A stretch of 64,000 bases of DNA from Aulosira sp. FACHB-615 (GCF_014698045.1 NZ_JACJSE010000005.1:248001-312000); one strand, 5' to 3'. Shown: positions 33,230 to 41,498, counted from the first letter of the stretch. Notes: generated from the letters alone by a model not told the origin. Made by a program: numbers and translations.

Positions 33230-33557
33230 AGTCGGGCGTAAAAGTTAGGGGTGTAGGGGTTTAAGGGGGTAAGGGTGTAAGAGTTTTGGATACCTACACC
33301 CTGGTGACAGAACGCAGTCGAAGCAGAAGTTATTTATGGTTGAAGCACCAGATTAGACTGGGTTACTACTCAGCACTCAGCACTCAGCACTCACCCATCC
33401 ATCAGAGGTATATCTTGCCTATACCCCGTGTAATTTTTAATTCATCCCATTGCCGCATGACGAGATAGTGCAATTCCAAGTATTATCACTACCAAATTTG
33501 GTAGATGATTACTTATATCAAAGCTGTTTCAAAAATTTTTGCTTCGGAGTTGTAAAA
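33230..33557. repeat. Repeat-filled spacer (ggtgtaaggg, gaacgcagtcgaag, cagcact)
   Basis: Contains g-rich ggtgtaagggg variants, the gaacgcagtcgaagc motif (about 33308) and four cagcact heptamers (about 33370-33393). The last 100 bases are unique and precede the small gene at 33558; no convincing gene is present. Confidence 0.6.
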
Positions 33558-33749
33558 ATGTACGACAAAAGCGACATAGAGATAATGATTGAGAATATGA
33601 GTTTATCTGGTGTGCTTAGTATACTTTCGCAGGTCTGTTACGAGAAAGCCGAACATTTGAGAACTAATTGGCAAGACGTAGAAACAGCGAGAACATGGGA
33701 GAAAGTTGGTAGAGCCGTTGGTAAAATCAAAATCAAAACCGATTTATAA
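33558..33749 (+). CDS. Small conserved-looking cytoplasmic protein of unknown function
   Basis: 63 residues from ATG 33558, preceded by GGAG with an eight-base gap. The frame is open further upstream to 33450, but those residues show no composition bias expected of protein and the ribosome site decides for 33558. The protein reads as mostly helical: IMIENMSLSGVLSILSQVCY, then EKAEHLRTNWQDVETARTWE and KVGRAVGKIKIKTDL. Short cyanobacterial proteins with a similar EKAEHLR-x-NWQD block exist as far as I recall, but no function is known. No signal peptide. Confidence 0.65.
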   Translation: MYDKSDIEIMIENMSLSGVLSILSQVCYEKAEHLRTNWQDVETARTWEKVGRAVGKIKIKTDL

Positions 33750-33879
33750 ATTCCCTTAACCCCAAAAATCGGGTTTTTGTTGGTAGCTGTGACGATACTA
33801 TGAGTGCAGTAGTTCCCAAAAACCCGATTGAAGGAAGATTGCTGATACCAAGTTGCAATCAAAGATAGTAATTTGGGCT

Positions 33880-33955
33880 GGGAGTAGGGAGTAGGGAGTA
33901 GGGAGTAGGGAGTAGGGAGTAGGGAGTAGGGAGTAGGGAGTAGGGAGTAGGAGTA
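33880..33955. repeat. Longest gggagta tandem array (about ten units)
   Basis: About ten perfect or near-perfect tandem copies of the heptamer gggagta. Such arrays vary in copy number between close relatives and have no known function. It lies 40 bases before copy 2 of the MITE. Confidence 0.95.
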
Positions 33956-33995
33956 CTATTTCTGAACGCAACTTAGTATGAGTACTGAAAAACTA

Positions 33996-34130
33996 ACGCC
34001 GTGTGCGACTTTCTCTCAAACCTAACCCCCAACCCCTTCCCTACCAGGGAAGGGGAACAAGATTCAAAGCCTCTCTCCGTTTCGGGGAGAGGTTTGGAGA
34101 GGGGTTTCAAGAATAAGTCGCACATCGCGT
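33996..34130. mobile_element. Repeat family A, copy 2: 135-bp MITE with 6-bp target duplication
   Basis: Identical to copy 1 except for one visible base (ggggaacaag for ggggagcaag). Flanked by aaacta on both sides (33990-33995 and 34131-34136), a perfect duplication different from that of copy 1, showing two independent insertions in the same orientation. The following spacer to 34512 (380 bases) contains cacccttgcacccttac heptamers and an A-rich stretch but no gene other than the promoter region of the next lipoprotein. Confidence 0.93.
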
Positions 34131-34512
34131 AAACTAAGTTTTTAGGACAGGGTGTAGAGAAGGGTAAAAATGCTTTGCTGTGAGCATCAGTCGAACGGTG
34201 TAGTATTCAAAACCCTTAAACCCCTTCACCCTTGCACCCTTACGCCCATTCTCAACAGCCAAAACTTGGAGCGTAAATCATACAATATATCTGGAAGTCT
34301 TGACTTTTTGCGTAATCTCCAACGATATTAGTGTACTAATCAATAGACATTTCTCAATCAAAAGATGAAGTCAGATAGTTAAGTAAAATTAATTTTTGCA
34401 AAGTAATTAAAAAAAAAAGTTAATTTGTTATCAAAATCTGGCTGCATCCGTATGATTATACAGGATGATCCTTGTCTATTTATTTAGTAAGACTTTTAAG
34501 GGGTTCCAAAAG

Positions 34513-34845
34513 ATGATGAAGTTAAAATTTGTTGGTGTGATTGCGAGTCTTGCATTGGTTGGTAGCTTAGTTGCTTGCTCTGGCGCTAGTGATACAGGTG
34601 GTTCAGGTTCACCTACGGCTGCTCCTGCTTCTAATACTGGTGGCGACGCTATGAAGAACGAAGGCGGCGCTATGAAGAAAGACGGCGACGCTATGAAGAA
34701 AGATGGTGACGCTATGAAGAAAGACGGCGACGCTATGAAGAAAGATGGCGACGCTATGAAGAAAGATGGCGACGCTATGAAGAAAGATGGCGACGCTATG
34801 AAGAAAGAAGATGGGGCTAAACCAGCACCAACCAGCACACCCTAA
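34513..34845 (+). CDS. Lipoprotein with eight GDAMKKD heptapeptide repeats
   Basis: 110 residues from ATG 34513. Lipoprotein signal peptide ending LVGSLVAC, with the lipid-bearing Cys near residue 22, then a Gly/Ser/Ala/Pro linker and eight consecutive heptapeptides of the GDAMKKD type, ending KPAPTSTP. The repeats give a highly charged, helix-prone rod with Lys and Asp in register; MxKDx-type repeat proteins are known but their function is not. The protein would be anchored in the plasma or outer membrane. A long open frame on the other strand (34476-34838) is an artefact of the repeat. Confidence 0.85.
   Translation: MMKLKFVGVIASLALVGSLVACSGASDTGGSGSPTAAPASNTGGDAMKNEGGAMKKDGDAMKKDGDAMKKDGDAMKKDGDAMKKDGDAMKKDGDAMKKEDGAKPAPTSTP
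34642..34809 (+). repeat. Eight tandem 21-bp coding repeats
   Basis: Eight units of ggcgacgctatgaagaaaga(t/c), in frame, 168 bases. The first unit ends aacgaa and the last ends aaagaa; the inner units differ mainly at third codon positions, and several are identical, suggesting recent expansion. Confidence 0.95.
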
Positions 34846-35073
34846 TGTTTGCGTCGGTGAGGATACATTGACTAAAACAACAGTTTTTACATCTTTAAAT
34901 TAAGAAGTTTGTATCCTGAAGCCACTTGTGCATACAAGCATTGCTGAAAAACTTTTTGTAACCGTTCTGGAAAATCGTTGATGTAAAGTAGGTAATTTTT
35001 TATACGTTGAATTTTAAAGTTGGAAAACTTTGTCAACACAGGTAAAAATTACCAAAGCAATTAATCTATTTAT

Positions 35074-35098
35074 GGGTGCGTTATCTACGCACCCTTTT
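35074..35098 (+). terminator. Terminator-like hairpin gggtgcg / cgcaccc with T run
   Basis: A perfect seven-base GC-rich stem (35074-35080 and 35088-35094) with a seven-base loop followed by TTTT. It lies 230 bases after the repeat lipoprotein and 86 bases before the thioredoxin gene, so it is either a late terminator or a leader attenuator. The rest of the 338-base spacer shows nothing else. Confidence 0.65.
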
Positions 35099-35183
35099 CT
35101 CCGAAAAGTTGTTTCGGTATCTCCGTAATTATCCGAGACCAAAAAGTATTCAACTATATCTTCATAATCACAAGGATTGCTTT

Positions 35184-35804
35184 ATGGATAGACATTTCAT
35201 CAAGCGTCGCCGACTGCTTACCTATCTGGGGTTAGGAGCGATAGGAGCAGGTGGAGTGGCGATCGCATCTGGATGTTCTGAGAAAAGCATTATTTCTACA
35301 CCTAAAACCGTTGCTCCGTCTGCTAACTCTAGTACTCCAGCGCAAAATACTACCGCCGCCTTACCTCCTGATGCAAAACTGCTCCCAGAATTCCAAGGCA
35401 TTTCTCAGTGGCTCAACTCTTCACCCTTAACCACTGCTGACCTCAAAGGTAGTGTGGTGTTAGTGCAGTTTTGGACATTTGCTTGCATTAACTGTCAGCG
35501 TACCCTGCCTTACGTGACCCGTTGGCATCAAGAATATGCCGATAAAGGCTTGAAAGTTGTTGGTGTCCACACACCAGAGTTTGCTTATGAAAAAGTGGTC
35601 AACAACGTCAAACAAGCTTTGAAAAAGCACAAAATTAACTATGCAGTGCCAATAGACAACGAATTTCAAACTTGGAATGCTTATAAAAACGAATACTGGC
35701 CGCATTTGTTTTTAGCAGACCGCCAAGGGGTAATTCGTTACGATCACATCGGTGAAGGTGCTTATTCCGATACAGAACAAATGATCCGTCAGCTTTTAGG
35801 ATAG
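35184..35804 (+). CDS. DipZ/TlpA-like thioredoxin-fold lipoprotein
   Basis: 206 residues from ATG 35184 (AAGGA seven bases upstream). N-terminal KRRRLLTYLGLGAIGAGG is a twin-arginine-like signal followed by lipobox IASGC, so the protein is probably a membrane-anchored lipoprotein. The thioredoxin fold follows a linker: FWTFACINCQRTLPYV holds the active-site C-I-N-C, and GVHTPEFAYEK, FQTWNAYKNEYWPHLFL (with cis-Pro) and GVIRYDHIGEGAYSDTE are typical of the C-terminal domain of DipZ. The ccdA gene begins six bases after the stop, so CcdA should pass electrons from cytoplasmic thioredoxin to this protein. Confidence 0.9.
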   Translation: MDRHFIKRRRLLTYLGLGAIGAGGVAIASGCSEKSIISTPKTVAPSANSSTPAQNTTAALPPDAKLLPEFQGISQWLNSSPLTTADLKGSVVLVQFWTFACINCQRTLPYVTRWHQEYADKGLKVVGVHTPEFAYEKVVNNVKQALKKHKINYAVPIDNEFQTWNAYKNEYWPHLFLADRQGVIRYDHIGEGAYSDTEQMIRQLLG

Positions 35805-35810
35805 GTTGAG

Positions 35811-36500
35811 ATGGCAATCACTTCCCTATCGGCCGGGTTAGCAGTTTTGGCGGGGGCGTTAACGGTACTGTCACCTTGTGTTTTACCGGTTTTGCCCGTG
35901 TTAGTGGGGCGATCGCTTTCTACCCACCGTTATGGGCCTGTAGCCTTAGTAGCGGGTTTAGTGGCTGGATTTGCCACAGCCGGGAGTTTGCTAGGAATTG
36001 CCAGCAGTTGGTTAGCTGGGTTGGCTAATACTCTGCGCTATGTGGGGATATTTATTTTATTGTTCATGGGTGTGTTAGCAATCTTTCCCAAGTGGAGTTA
36101 TTTGCTGCTGAGTTATTTGCAATTAGGCAGAATTAAAAGAAACACAGGGGTAGGATTGGCAGGAGAGTTTTGGTTAGGCACTCAGCTTGGTTTATTGTGG
36201 ACTCCTTGTGCTGGGCCTGTATTGGGGAGCATTTTAATTTTGGCAGCCAGCAAGCATGAAGTTTTTGGGACATTTGCACTTTTATTGGCGTTTGGTGTGG
36301 GGGCTGCGTTACCGTTATTAGCGATCGCTTATGCTGGGCGTTATGCCAGCCAATATTTGCTAGGGTTGCGATCGCGCAGTGAAATGTTACATAGAGTCGG
36401 TGGTGTTTTAGTAGCCGCATCTGCGATCGCTATTCTCTTGGGTTGGGATGTACAGATTCAACTGTGGTTAGCTCCCATGTTTCCCCGCCTACCACTGTAA
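35811..36500 (+). CDS. ccdA: CcdA-type thiol-disulfide membrane transporter
   Basis: 229 residues, six predicted membrane helices. The redox Cys pair is visible as LSPCVLPVLPVLVG in helix 1 and LLWTPCAGPVLGS in helix 4, each flanked by Pro, as in CcdA/DsbD. It carries reducing equivalents from cytoplasmic thioredoxin across the plasma or thylakoid membrane. The gene is six bases after the DipZ-like thioredoxin gene; the two together are a split version of the fused DipZ protein. Cytochrome c maturation is another possible target in cyanobacteria. Confidence 0.92.
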   Translation: MAITSLSAGLAVLAGALTVLSPCVLPVLPVLVGRSLSTHRYGPVALVAGLVAGFATAGSLLGIASSWLAGLANTLRYVGIFILLFMGVLAIFPKWSYLLLSYLQLGRIKRNTGVGLAGEFWLGTQLGLLWTPCAGPVLGSILILAASKHEVFGTFALLLAFGVGAALPLLAIAYAGRYASQYLLGLRSRSEMLHRVGGVLVAASAIAILLGWDVQIQLWLAPMFPRLPL

Positions 36501-36641
36501 ATTCTCTAACAAGCAAATAAAATTTTCGAGGCAGTTTATAAAAACTTGCTAAATTTTCAGGGTTTACAGCTACTTTCAGTGTAGTTAATAGTAACTTCAT
36601 GGTAAGTTGCAATCATGACTACATGAAAAAATACAAAAAAT

Positions 36642-36669
36642 TGAGCGCAGTACTTACAAACTGCGCTCA
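36642..36669. promoter_or_regulatory. Perfect 10-bp inverted repeat upstream of the DM13 gene
   Basis: tgagcgcagt (36642-36651) and actgcgctca (36660-36669) are fully complementary around an eight-base loop, 32 bases before the DM13 start codon. Read on the minus strand it is followed by a T-rich run, like a terminator, but no minus-strand gene is near. On the plus strand it could be an operator or leader hairpin. Confidence 0.55.
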
Positions 36670-36701
36670 TGTTTCGATGAAAATTGGGAGGCTTTGGCGC
36701 G

Positions 36702-37190
36702 ATGCACCGACAATTACTAATTTTGAGTTTGGCAACTGTAGCGATTATGGGTTGTACAACACAAGTACAGACAAAACCGACCGAAAATTCTACAATTCCA
36801 GGTGTAAAAAGCGTTCAAACCACAGAAACCACAACTTCCACAACTGCAACCCCAAATACAGTTGTCAAATCCGGTAACTTTGTCAAAGGAGAACATATTA
36901 CTCAAGGTAATGCCCGCATCATTACCGAAAATGGTAAAACCTTTTTAGAATTTGATCAAAACTTCAAAACCGATAGCGGCCCAGACTTGTTAGTTATTTT
37001 ACATCGCCAACAGCAACCCAAAATTTACGGCATCACTGAAAAAGAGTACGTCAGTTTGGGGCGTTTACAAAAAACCTCTGGTAGTCAACGCTATGACATC
37101 TCCGAGAATATCAAGGTTGCAGATTTTGCCAGTGCAGTAATTTGGTGTCGGACTTTTAACGCCACCTTTGGTTATGCTGCCTTCAATTAA
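36702..37190 (+). CDS. DM13-domain lipoprotein
   Basis: 162 residues from ATG 36702, preceded by GGGAGG with a ten-base gap. Signal peptide LLILSLATVAIMGC with lipobox; a Thr-rich linker to about residue 50; then a DM13 domain (GNFVKGEHITQGNARIITEN, LEFDQNFKTDSGPDLLVIL, YDISENIKVADFASAVIWC). The single conserved Cys in AVIWCRTFNATFGYA is the hallmark residue of DM13, for which a redox role has been proposed. Neighbours (thioredoxin-CcdA before, cytochrome b561 and molybdopterin oxidoreductase after) support an extracytoplasmic electron-transfer role. Confidence 0.88.
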   Translation: MHRQLLILSLATVAIMGCTTQVQTKPTENSTIPGVKSVQTTETTTSTTATPNTVVKSGNFVKGEHITQGNARIITENGKTFLEFDQNFKTDSGPDLLVILHRQQQPKIYGITEKEYVSLGRLQKTSGSQRYDISENIKVADFASAVIWCRTFNATFGYAAFN

Positions 37191-37399
37191 TCATCTGACA
37201 ACAAATTAATCCTTGAGTCATCAATATTCATTGGGAATAGATAAATAGTTTTGTAATCATTTTATTACTAATCTCAATAACGCATAAAGTTGCGAAATAA
37301 ACCTGATATAAGTATTAGTGAGTAATTTTTCAACAATCAAAATAAGGCAGTAGAACACCTGAAACATTTTAGATTTGAATACAAAAATTAGGATTTTCT

Positions 37400-38008
37400 A
37401 TGGCTGCTTCAAAAGCTGGTAAACGTAGCAAACCTCCGGCGGGGCCGAAACAAGAGTTGGCGGCTAAAATCTTTCACGGTCTCAACATCATCAGTTTAAT
37501 CTTGATGATTGGCAGTGGCTTGCAAATTTACAATGCTAACCCTGTATTTGGAGGTAGGGGCGGATGGACATTTCCCCGCACATTCTTACTGGGGGGATGG
37601 TTAGGTGGGGGACGCAATTGGCACTTTGCAGCGATGTGGTTGTTTGCGCTGAACTTATTAGTCTATGGCGTTTACATATTTTCAACAAAGCGGTGGGAAA
37701 AGCGGTTTGTTTCCCAAGGTGACTTACAGGTTTTACAAAAAGGGCAGAATCCCAAACGGAAAAACTATGCTTGGCATCGGTTAATTTATACCGGAATTGT
37801 ACCAGTATTAATTCTAGCGATCGCCTCCGGTGTGGCAATGTATAAACCAGCCCAACTGCATTGGTTATCTGGATTATTTGGCAGTTGGCAAACCTTAAGA
37901 GTAATTCACTTTATTACCGTACCCATAGTTATTATCTTTGTCATTGGTCATTTTCTGCTATCCCAAAAAGTTGGGGGCTATCGTCTGATTAAATCAATGT
38001 TTACTTAA
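37400..38008 (+). CDS. Cytochrome b561/b6-type di-haem membrane protein
   Basis: 202 residues with four hydrophobic helices. Possible haem-ligand His residues appear in AKIFHGLNIISLILMIGSG, GRNWHFAAMWLFALNLL, AWHRLIYTGIVPVL and VIHFITVPIVIIFVIGHFLL. The layout is that of small b-type cytochromes that pair with a molybdopterin oxidoreductase (as the YedZ/MsrQ partner does for MsrP, though this is not an MsrQ homologue by eye). The molybdopterin protein gene begins ten bases after its stop, so the two likely form one membrane complex: the cytochrome would exchange electrons with the quinone pool. Confidence 0.85.
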   Translation: MAASKAGKRSKPPAGPKQELAAKIFHGLNIISLILMIGSGLQIYNANPVFGGRGGWTFPRTFLLGGWLGGGRNWHFAAMWLFALNLLVYGVYIFSTKRWEKRFVSQGDLQVLQKGQNPKRKNYAWHRLIYTGIVPVLILAIASGVAMYKPAQLHWLSGLFGSWQTLRVIHFITVPIVIIFVIGHFLLSQKVGGYRLIKSMFT

Positions 38009-38018
38009 AAGAGGTGGT

Positions 38019-38741
38019 ATGGAAGAATTTAAAGCACAGCGCCATCTATTGACGCGCCGTCGCTTGTTGCAACTATCGGGAGTTTCCAGTATGGGTTTAC
38101 TCCTCAGTAGTTGTGGTACAAGTTTACTCTCCGAACCAGTGGGTAAATTAACAGAACCACTGAACCTGAAAGTTGGGGAATTATTACTCAAACCCCAAAC
38201 ACCAGTTCCAGAATTTCCCATTAGTGCGATCGAACCAAATGCACTGTTAATCAATAGCTTTAATGGTACGCCTCAAATTGACACTGACAAATTTCGCCTA
38301 ATTATTGATGGTGAAGTTAATCAGCGACTGCAATTGAGTATGGCAGATATTCAAAAATTGCCCTTTAACTCAATGGTAATTCGTCATGTGTGCGTCGAAG
38401 GTTGGGCGGCGATCGTTCAGTGGGGTGGTGTGCGCTTGAGTGATTTAATCAAATTAGCCCAACCAAAATCTCAAGTACGTTACGCCTACTTTGAATCTGC
38501 TGATACCTACTACGAAAGCTGGGATATAGCCTCTACACTACACCCTCAAACCTTGTTGGCTTACCAAAAAAATGGTCAATCCTTATCACCAGAAAACGGT
38601 GCGCCCTTACGTCTAGCCTCTCCCATCAAACTGGGTTACAAACAATCTAAATGGGTAACTCGCGTCACATTAACTAGTACTCTCAGCAGCAGAAAAGGAT
38701 ATTGGATTGACGAAGGTTATGAGTGGTTTGGGGGAATATAG
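38019..38741 (+). CDS. Molybdopterin-binding oxidoreductase (sulfite oxidase/MsrP fold)
   Basis: 240 residues. N-terminal RRRLLQLSGVSSMGLLLSSC combines a twin-arginine motif with a lipobox, so the folded, cofactor-loaded protein is probably exported by Tat and anchored. The Moco domain shows KFRLIIDGEVNQRLQLSMAD, the Cys ligand in VIRHVCVEGWAAIVQWGG and ENGAPLRLASPIKLGYKQSKWV, as in sulfite-oxidase-family enzymes. The dimerisation domain of true sulfite oxidases is absent. The substrate is unknown; a sulfoxide or other small oxo-compound is plausible. Preceded by its likely cytochrome partner with AGAGGTGG as ribosome site. Confidence 0.9.
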   Translation: MEEFKAQRHLLTRRRLLQLSGVSSMGLLLSSCGTSLLSEPVGKLTEPLNLKVGELLLKPQTPVPEFPISAIEPNALLINSFNGTPQIDTDKFRLIIDGEVNQRLQLSMADIQKLPFNSMVIRHVCVEGWAAIVQWGGVRLSDLIKLAQPKSQVRYAYFESADTYYESWDIASTLHPQTLLAYQKNGQSLSPENGAPLRLASPIKLGYKQSKWVTRVTLTSTLSSRKGYWIDEGYEWFGGI

Positions 38742-38782
38742 TTGAATTTATGCAAAATCCGCAATAGTAGGAGTATATTTTG

Positions 38783-39595
38783 ATGCCTGTTACCATGTTG
38801 CAAAAAATCTGGCTCATATTTCTTACAGCAACTTTTGGGTTAACTGTTCTCTCTCCTACTCATATTGCAATAGCCCAGCCAAAAAAAGAAATTTTGCCAA
38901 ATAATCTGGGACAGCCTAAAAGAACAGTCCAGTCTGCTGCTCGTGTGAGATTAAATCTACCACCATCTTTAGGCAAGCCAAATCGCCGAGTCCCAGCAGC
39001 CACCAGAGGAGGAAGTTGCATCGCTAACAACCCAAAACTCACCGCCTTAATTCCTAAGTACGATACAGCATTAACAACTATCGGCAATCCCACGTTATAT
39101 TTCTTTATTCCGCAAAATACTGCTGCTTATCTAGAATTAGTGATTCAAAACGAAAATGACAATGAGCAACCAGTTTACCAGCAGAAATATCAAACCAATA
39201 CTAAATCTGGAATAGTAGGAATTAATTTACCACCAAATACTTTAGCCCTGAACCAAAAGTATATATGGAATTTCTCGGTGATCTGTAATCCCGAAAATCC
39301 GGCTTTAAGCAAAGTTGTCCAAGGTACTATCCAACGTTTTGAAAACCCTTTGCTAATGAAAAAACTAGCACAAGCTACTTTGCAAGAGCGTGTGCAACTC
39401 TATGCAGAAGCTGGAATTTGGCACGACGCTCTTGATACTTTAGCAAGATTGAGATCCTCAAGGCCAAATGATTTTAAAGTCAAAGCGGATTGGGAAGCAT
39501 TATTAACAGCACCAGGAGTAGAGTTTGATCAACAACTAGTACAGAAACCTTTAATTCCTGCAAAAGAAACTCCAAAACTGTTGTTAAATAATTGA
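38783..39595 (+). CDS. DUF928 secreted protein, first of three tandem paralogues
   Basis: 270 residues from ATG 38783 (TTG 38780 adjoins; TAGGAG ten bases upstream). Signal peptide with FLTATFGLTVLSPTHIAIAQ. A basic motif GKPNRRVPAATRGGSC (near residue 70) precedes the DUF928 domain (about 85-265): LTALIPKYDTALTTIGNPTL, LELVIQNEND, YIWNFSVICNP and RVQLYAEAGIWHDALDTLA. Periplasmic or outer-membrane function is unknown; DUF928 genes often accompany CHAT or CHASE2 proteins in cyanobacteria. Two Cys (GGSC and VICN) may form a disulfide. Followed 31 bases later by its paralogue. Confidence 0.9.
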   Translation: MPVTMLQKIWLIFLTATFGLTVLSPTHIAIAQPKKEILPNNLGQPKRTVQSAARVRLNLPPSLGKPNRRVPAATRGGSCIANNPKLTALIPKYDTALTTIGNPTLYFFIPQNTAAYLELVIQNENDNEQPVYQQKYQTNTKSGIVGINLPPNTLALNQKYIWNFSVICNPENPALSKVVQGTIQRFENPLLMKKLAQATLQERVQLYAEAGIWHDALDTLARLRSSRPNDFKVKADWEALLTAPGVEFDQQLVQKPLIPAKETPKLLLNN

Positions 39596-39626
39596 GAAAT
39601 ATTTCCCCATAGCAGAAATTAAACAG

Positions 39627-40529
39627 ATGATCTCCCTCAAACTACAAAAAATCGGGACAACAATCTTAGCCACTACAGTTGGTATGACAGGCATTTTGTC
39701 AGTAAATACCGTACTAGCAAGCGAAAAAATTATCTTTGTTCCTCCGGTTGGTAGTCCACGGAGATTGATCCCAGCAGGAACCAGGGCCTATGAACCCCTA
39801 GATGAAGGGAATGCAGGAAATATAGATATTCAAACACAGCCAGCACCAATAGTAGCACCTCCTGGTCGTGTTAGAGGTAATCCTAATGGTATCGAAAGGA
39901 GAATTCCGCCAGCGCAGAACACTAACCCAGTACCAGTTACAGACCAGTGTTTACAAGGTAAAATACCTTTTACAGCTTTAATTCCTGAATCCCAACTAGG
40001 ATTAACCACACTTTCCAATCCAAGCTTGTTTTTTTACGTTCCCCAAACTTCTGCACCAGAGTTAGAGTTAGTTGTTCAAAATGAAACTGAGCAAGAGGTT
40101 TACACACAGAAATATAAACCAAATAACAGAGCTGGCATAATTAGCATAAGGTTGCCTATTAATTCGTTAGCAGTTAACAAACAATACAAATGGACATTTT
40201 CTGTAATATGTAATCCTACAGATAAATCTCAAAATAAGGTTGTAGCTGGTGTAGTGCAACGTGTCCTACCAGACTTGCAACTAGTCAAAAAATTACAACA
40301 AGCAAACCGACAAGAACGTGCAGTTTTGTATGCAGCCGCAGGTATTTGGCATGATGCCCTTGCAAATGTGGCACAAAGACGTTACTTGTTTCCTAAAAAT
40401 CCCGAAATAGCATCTGATTGGCAAGAATTGTTAACGACACCAGGTATCAGCTTAAATCCACAAATCGTCCAGCAGCCTTTAATTTCTCCACCAGCAGCAT
40501 TACAGCCTAACAACAAGTACAAATTTTAA
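39627..40529 (+). CDS. DUF928 secreted protein, second tandem paralogue
   Basis: 300 residues. Signal peptide IGTTILATTVGMTGILSVNT. The basic motif appears as GSPRRLIPAGTRAYEP directly after the signal peptide, followed by an extra Pro/Asn-rich linker of about 50 residues absent from the other two copies. DUF928 domain about 115-290 (FTALIPESQLGLTTLSNPSL, LELVVQNETEQEVYTQKY, YKWTFSVICNP, RAVLYAAAGIWHDALANVA). Between paralogues the IP, NPSLFFY, FSVICN and AGIWHDAL blocks are best kept. The next copy begins 24 bases downstream. Confidence 0.9.
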   Translation: MISLKLQKIGTTILATTVGMTGILSVNTVLASEKIIFVPPVGSPRRLIPAGTRAYEPLDEGNAGNIDIQTQPAPIVAPPGRVRGNPNGIERRIPPAQNTNPVPVTDQCLQGKIPFTALIPESQLGLTTLSNPSLFFYVPQTSAPELELVVQNETEQEVYTQKYKPNNRAGIISIRLPINSLAVNKQYKWTFSVICNPTDKSQNKVVAGVVQRVLPDLQLVKKLQQANRQERAVLYAAAGIWHDALANVAQRRYLFPKNPEIASDWQELLTTPGISLNPQIVQQPLISPPAALQPNNKYKF

Positions 40530-40553
40530 GCTCTAACCCAGAAGTACATAACT

Positions 40554-41312
40554 ATGAACAACCTTTTATCACGAAAATTGTTGTCTACCACAATCTCTGC
40601 AATTGTCGGATTAGCAATTGTCAGTTCTTTAGTACCCGTACAAGCAGAAGTGAAGATTAATTTACCAGACTTAGGTAAAGGCCCTGGTAGAAGAGTTCCA
40701 GGGGGTTCACGCGGGGTAAATTGTGTTGCGAAGAATCAAAATTTGACTGCTATTGTGCCGATTTCAAATATTGGACTCACCACTGTAGCTAACCCTACCT
40801 TATATTTTTATATCCCGGAAAATAAAGCACCGGAAGTAGAATTAGTAGTTCAAGATGACAATGAGCAAGAGGTACACAAACAAAAGTACAAACCCAATGG
40901 TAATGCAGGTGTAGTTGGTGTGAGCCTCCCAGATAATACCCTTGCTAAAGGTCAAAAATATCGATGGAATTTTTCAATTATTTGCAATACTCAAGACCGT
41001 TCTTCAGATAAGTTAGTTCAAGGAACTATCCAACGGGTTGATAATCCACAATTGATGAATAAAGTAGACAACGCTTCTTTGCCAGAACGTTTAAAACTTT
41101 ATGCTGATGCTGGCATTTGGCAAGATGCTCTTAATACTTTGGCACAGTTACGCTACTCTAGCCCTCAAGATTCGGCACTCAAAGCTGACTGGGTAAGTTT
41201 ATTAACAACAGAGGGCGTAAAATTAGACACTGAAGTGGCTGAAGCACCATTAGTTCCAGAAACAAATCTACTCCAACCAATCAATCAGACCTCGGAAGTG
41301 ACTACACCTTAA
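40554..41312 (+). CDS. DUF928 secreted protein, third tandem paralogue
   Basis: 252 residues. Signal peptide about 1-31 (TTISAIVGLAIVSSLVPVQA). Basic motif GPGRRVPGGSRGVNC, then DUF928 domain (LTAIVPISNIGLTTVANPTL, VELVVQDDNEQEVHKQKY, YRWNFSIICNT, RLKLYADAGIWQDALNTLA). Closest in text to the first copy. It ends the three-gene run, followed by a palindrome at 41347-41410 that may terminate transcription. Confidence 0.9.
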   Translation: MNNLLSRKLLSTTISAIVGLAIVSSLVPVQAEVKINLPDLGKGPGRRVPGGSRGVNCVAKNQNLTAIVPISNIGLTTVANPTLYFYIPENKAPEVELVVQDDNEQEVHKQKYKPNGNAGVVGVSLPDNTLAKGQKYRWNFSIICNTQDRSSDKLVQGTIQRVDNPQLMNKVDNASLPERLKLYADAGIWQDALNTLAQLRYSSPQDSALKADWVSLLTTEGVKLDTEVAEAPLVPETNLLQPINQTSEVTTP

Positions 41313-41346
41313 TTCCAAGACTGAAACTTCATCATCAAACTAACTG

Positions 41347-41410
41347 TAGGGTGCATCAGCAGCGATGATTCCGAAGAAATCAAGGAATTTTCCAAATCTG
41401 ATGCACCCTA
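41347..41410. repeat. Inverted repeat tagggtgcatcag / ctgatgcacccta
   Basis: Two perfect 13-base arms (41347-41359 and 41398-41410) separated by 38 bases, the right arm followed by AAAA. It is 35 bases after the third DUF928 gene. Such tgcatcag palindromes are common in Nostoc spacers; a terminator function is possible but there is no T run on the plus strand. Confidence 0.75.
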
Positions 41411-41498
41411 AAAATTGATAATGTGCATACTCAGACAATCTTCTCCCTATTAACAATTGTGGCGGTATTGCCAGCATTGTTTATCAGAGGAGAATATC

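Noticed and set aside
33450..33557. Longer N-terminus for the small protein at 33558
   Set aside because: The extra frame lacks a ribosome site, while GGAG is well placed before ATG 33558.
33880..33955. Possible CRISPR array
   Set aside because: The seven-base units are directly adjacent without spacers; this is a heptanucleotide tandem repeat.
34476..34838. Long open frame antisense to the repeat lipoprotein (SPSFFIA repeats)
   Set aside because: It exists only because the 21-bp repeat has no stop in that frame; no ribosome site and no plausible protein composition.
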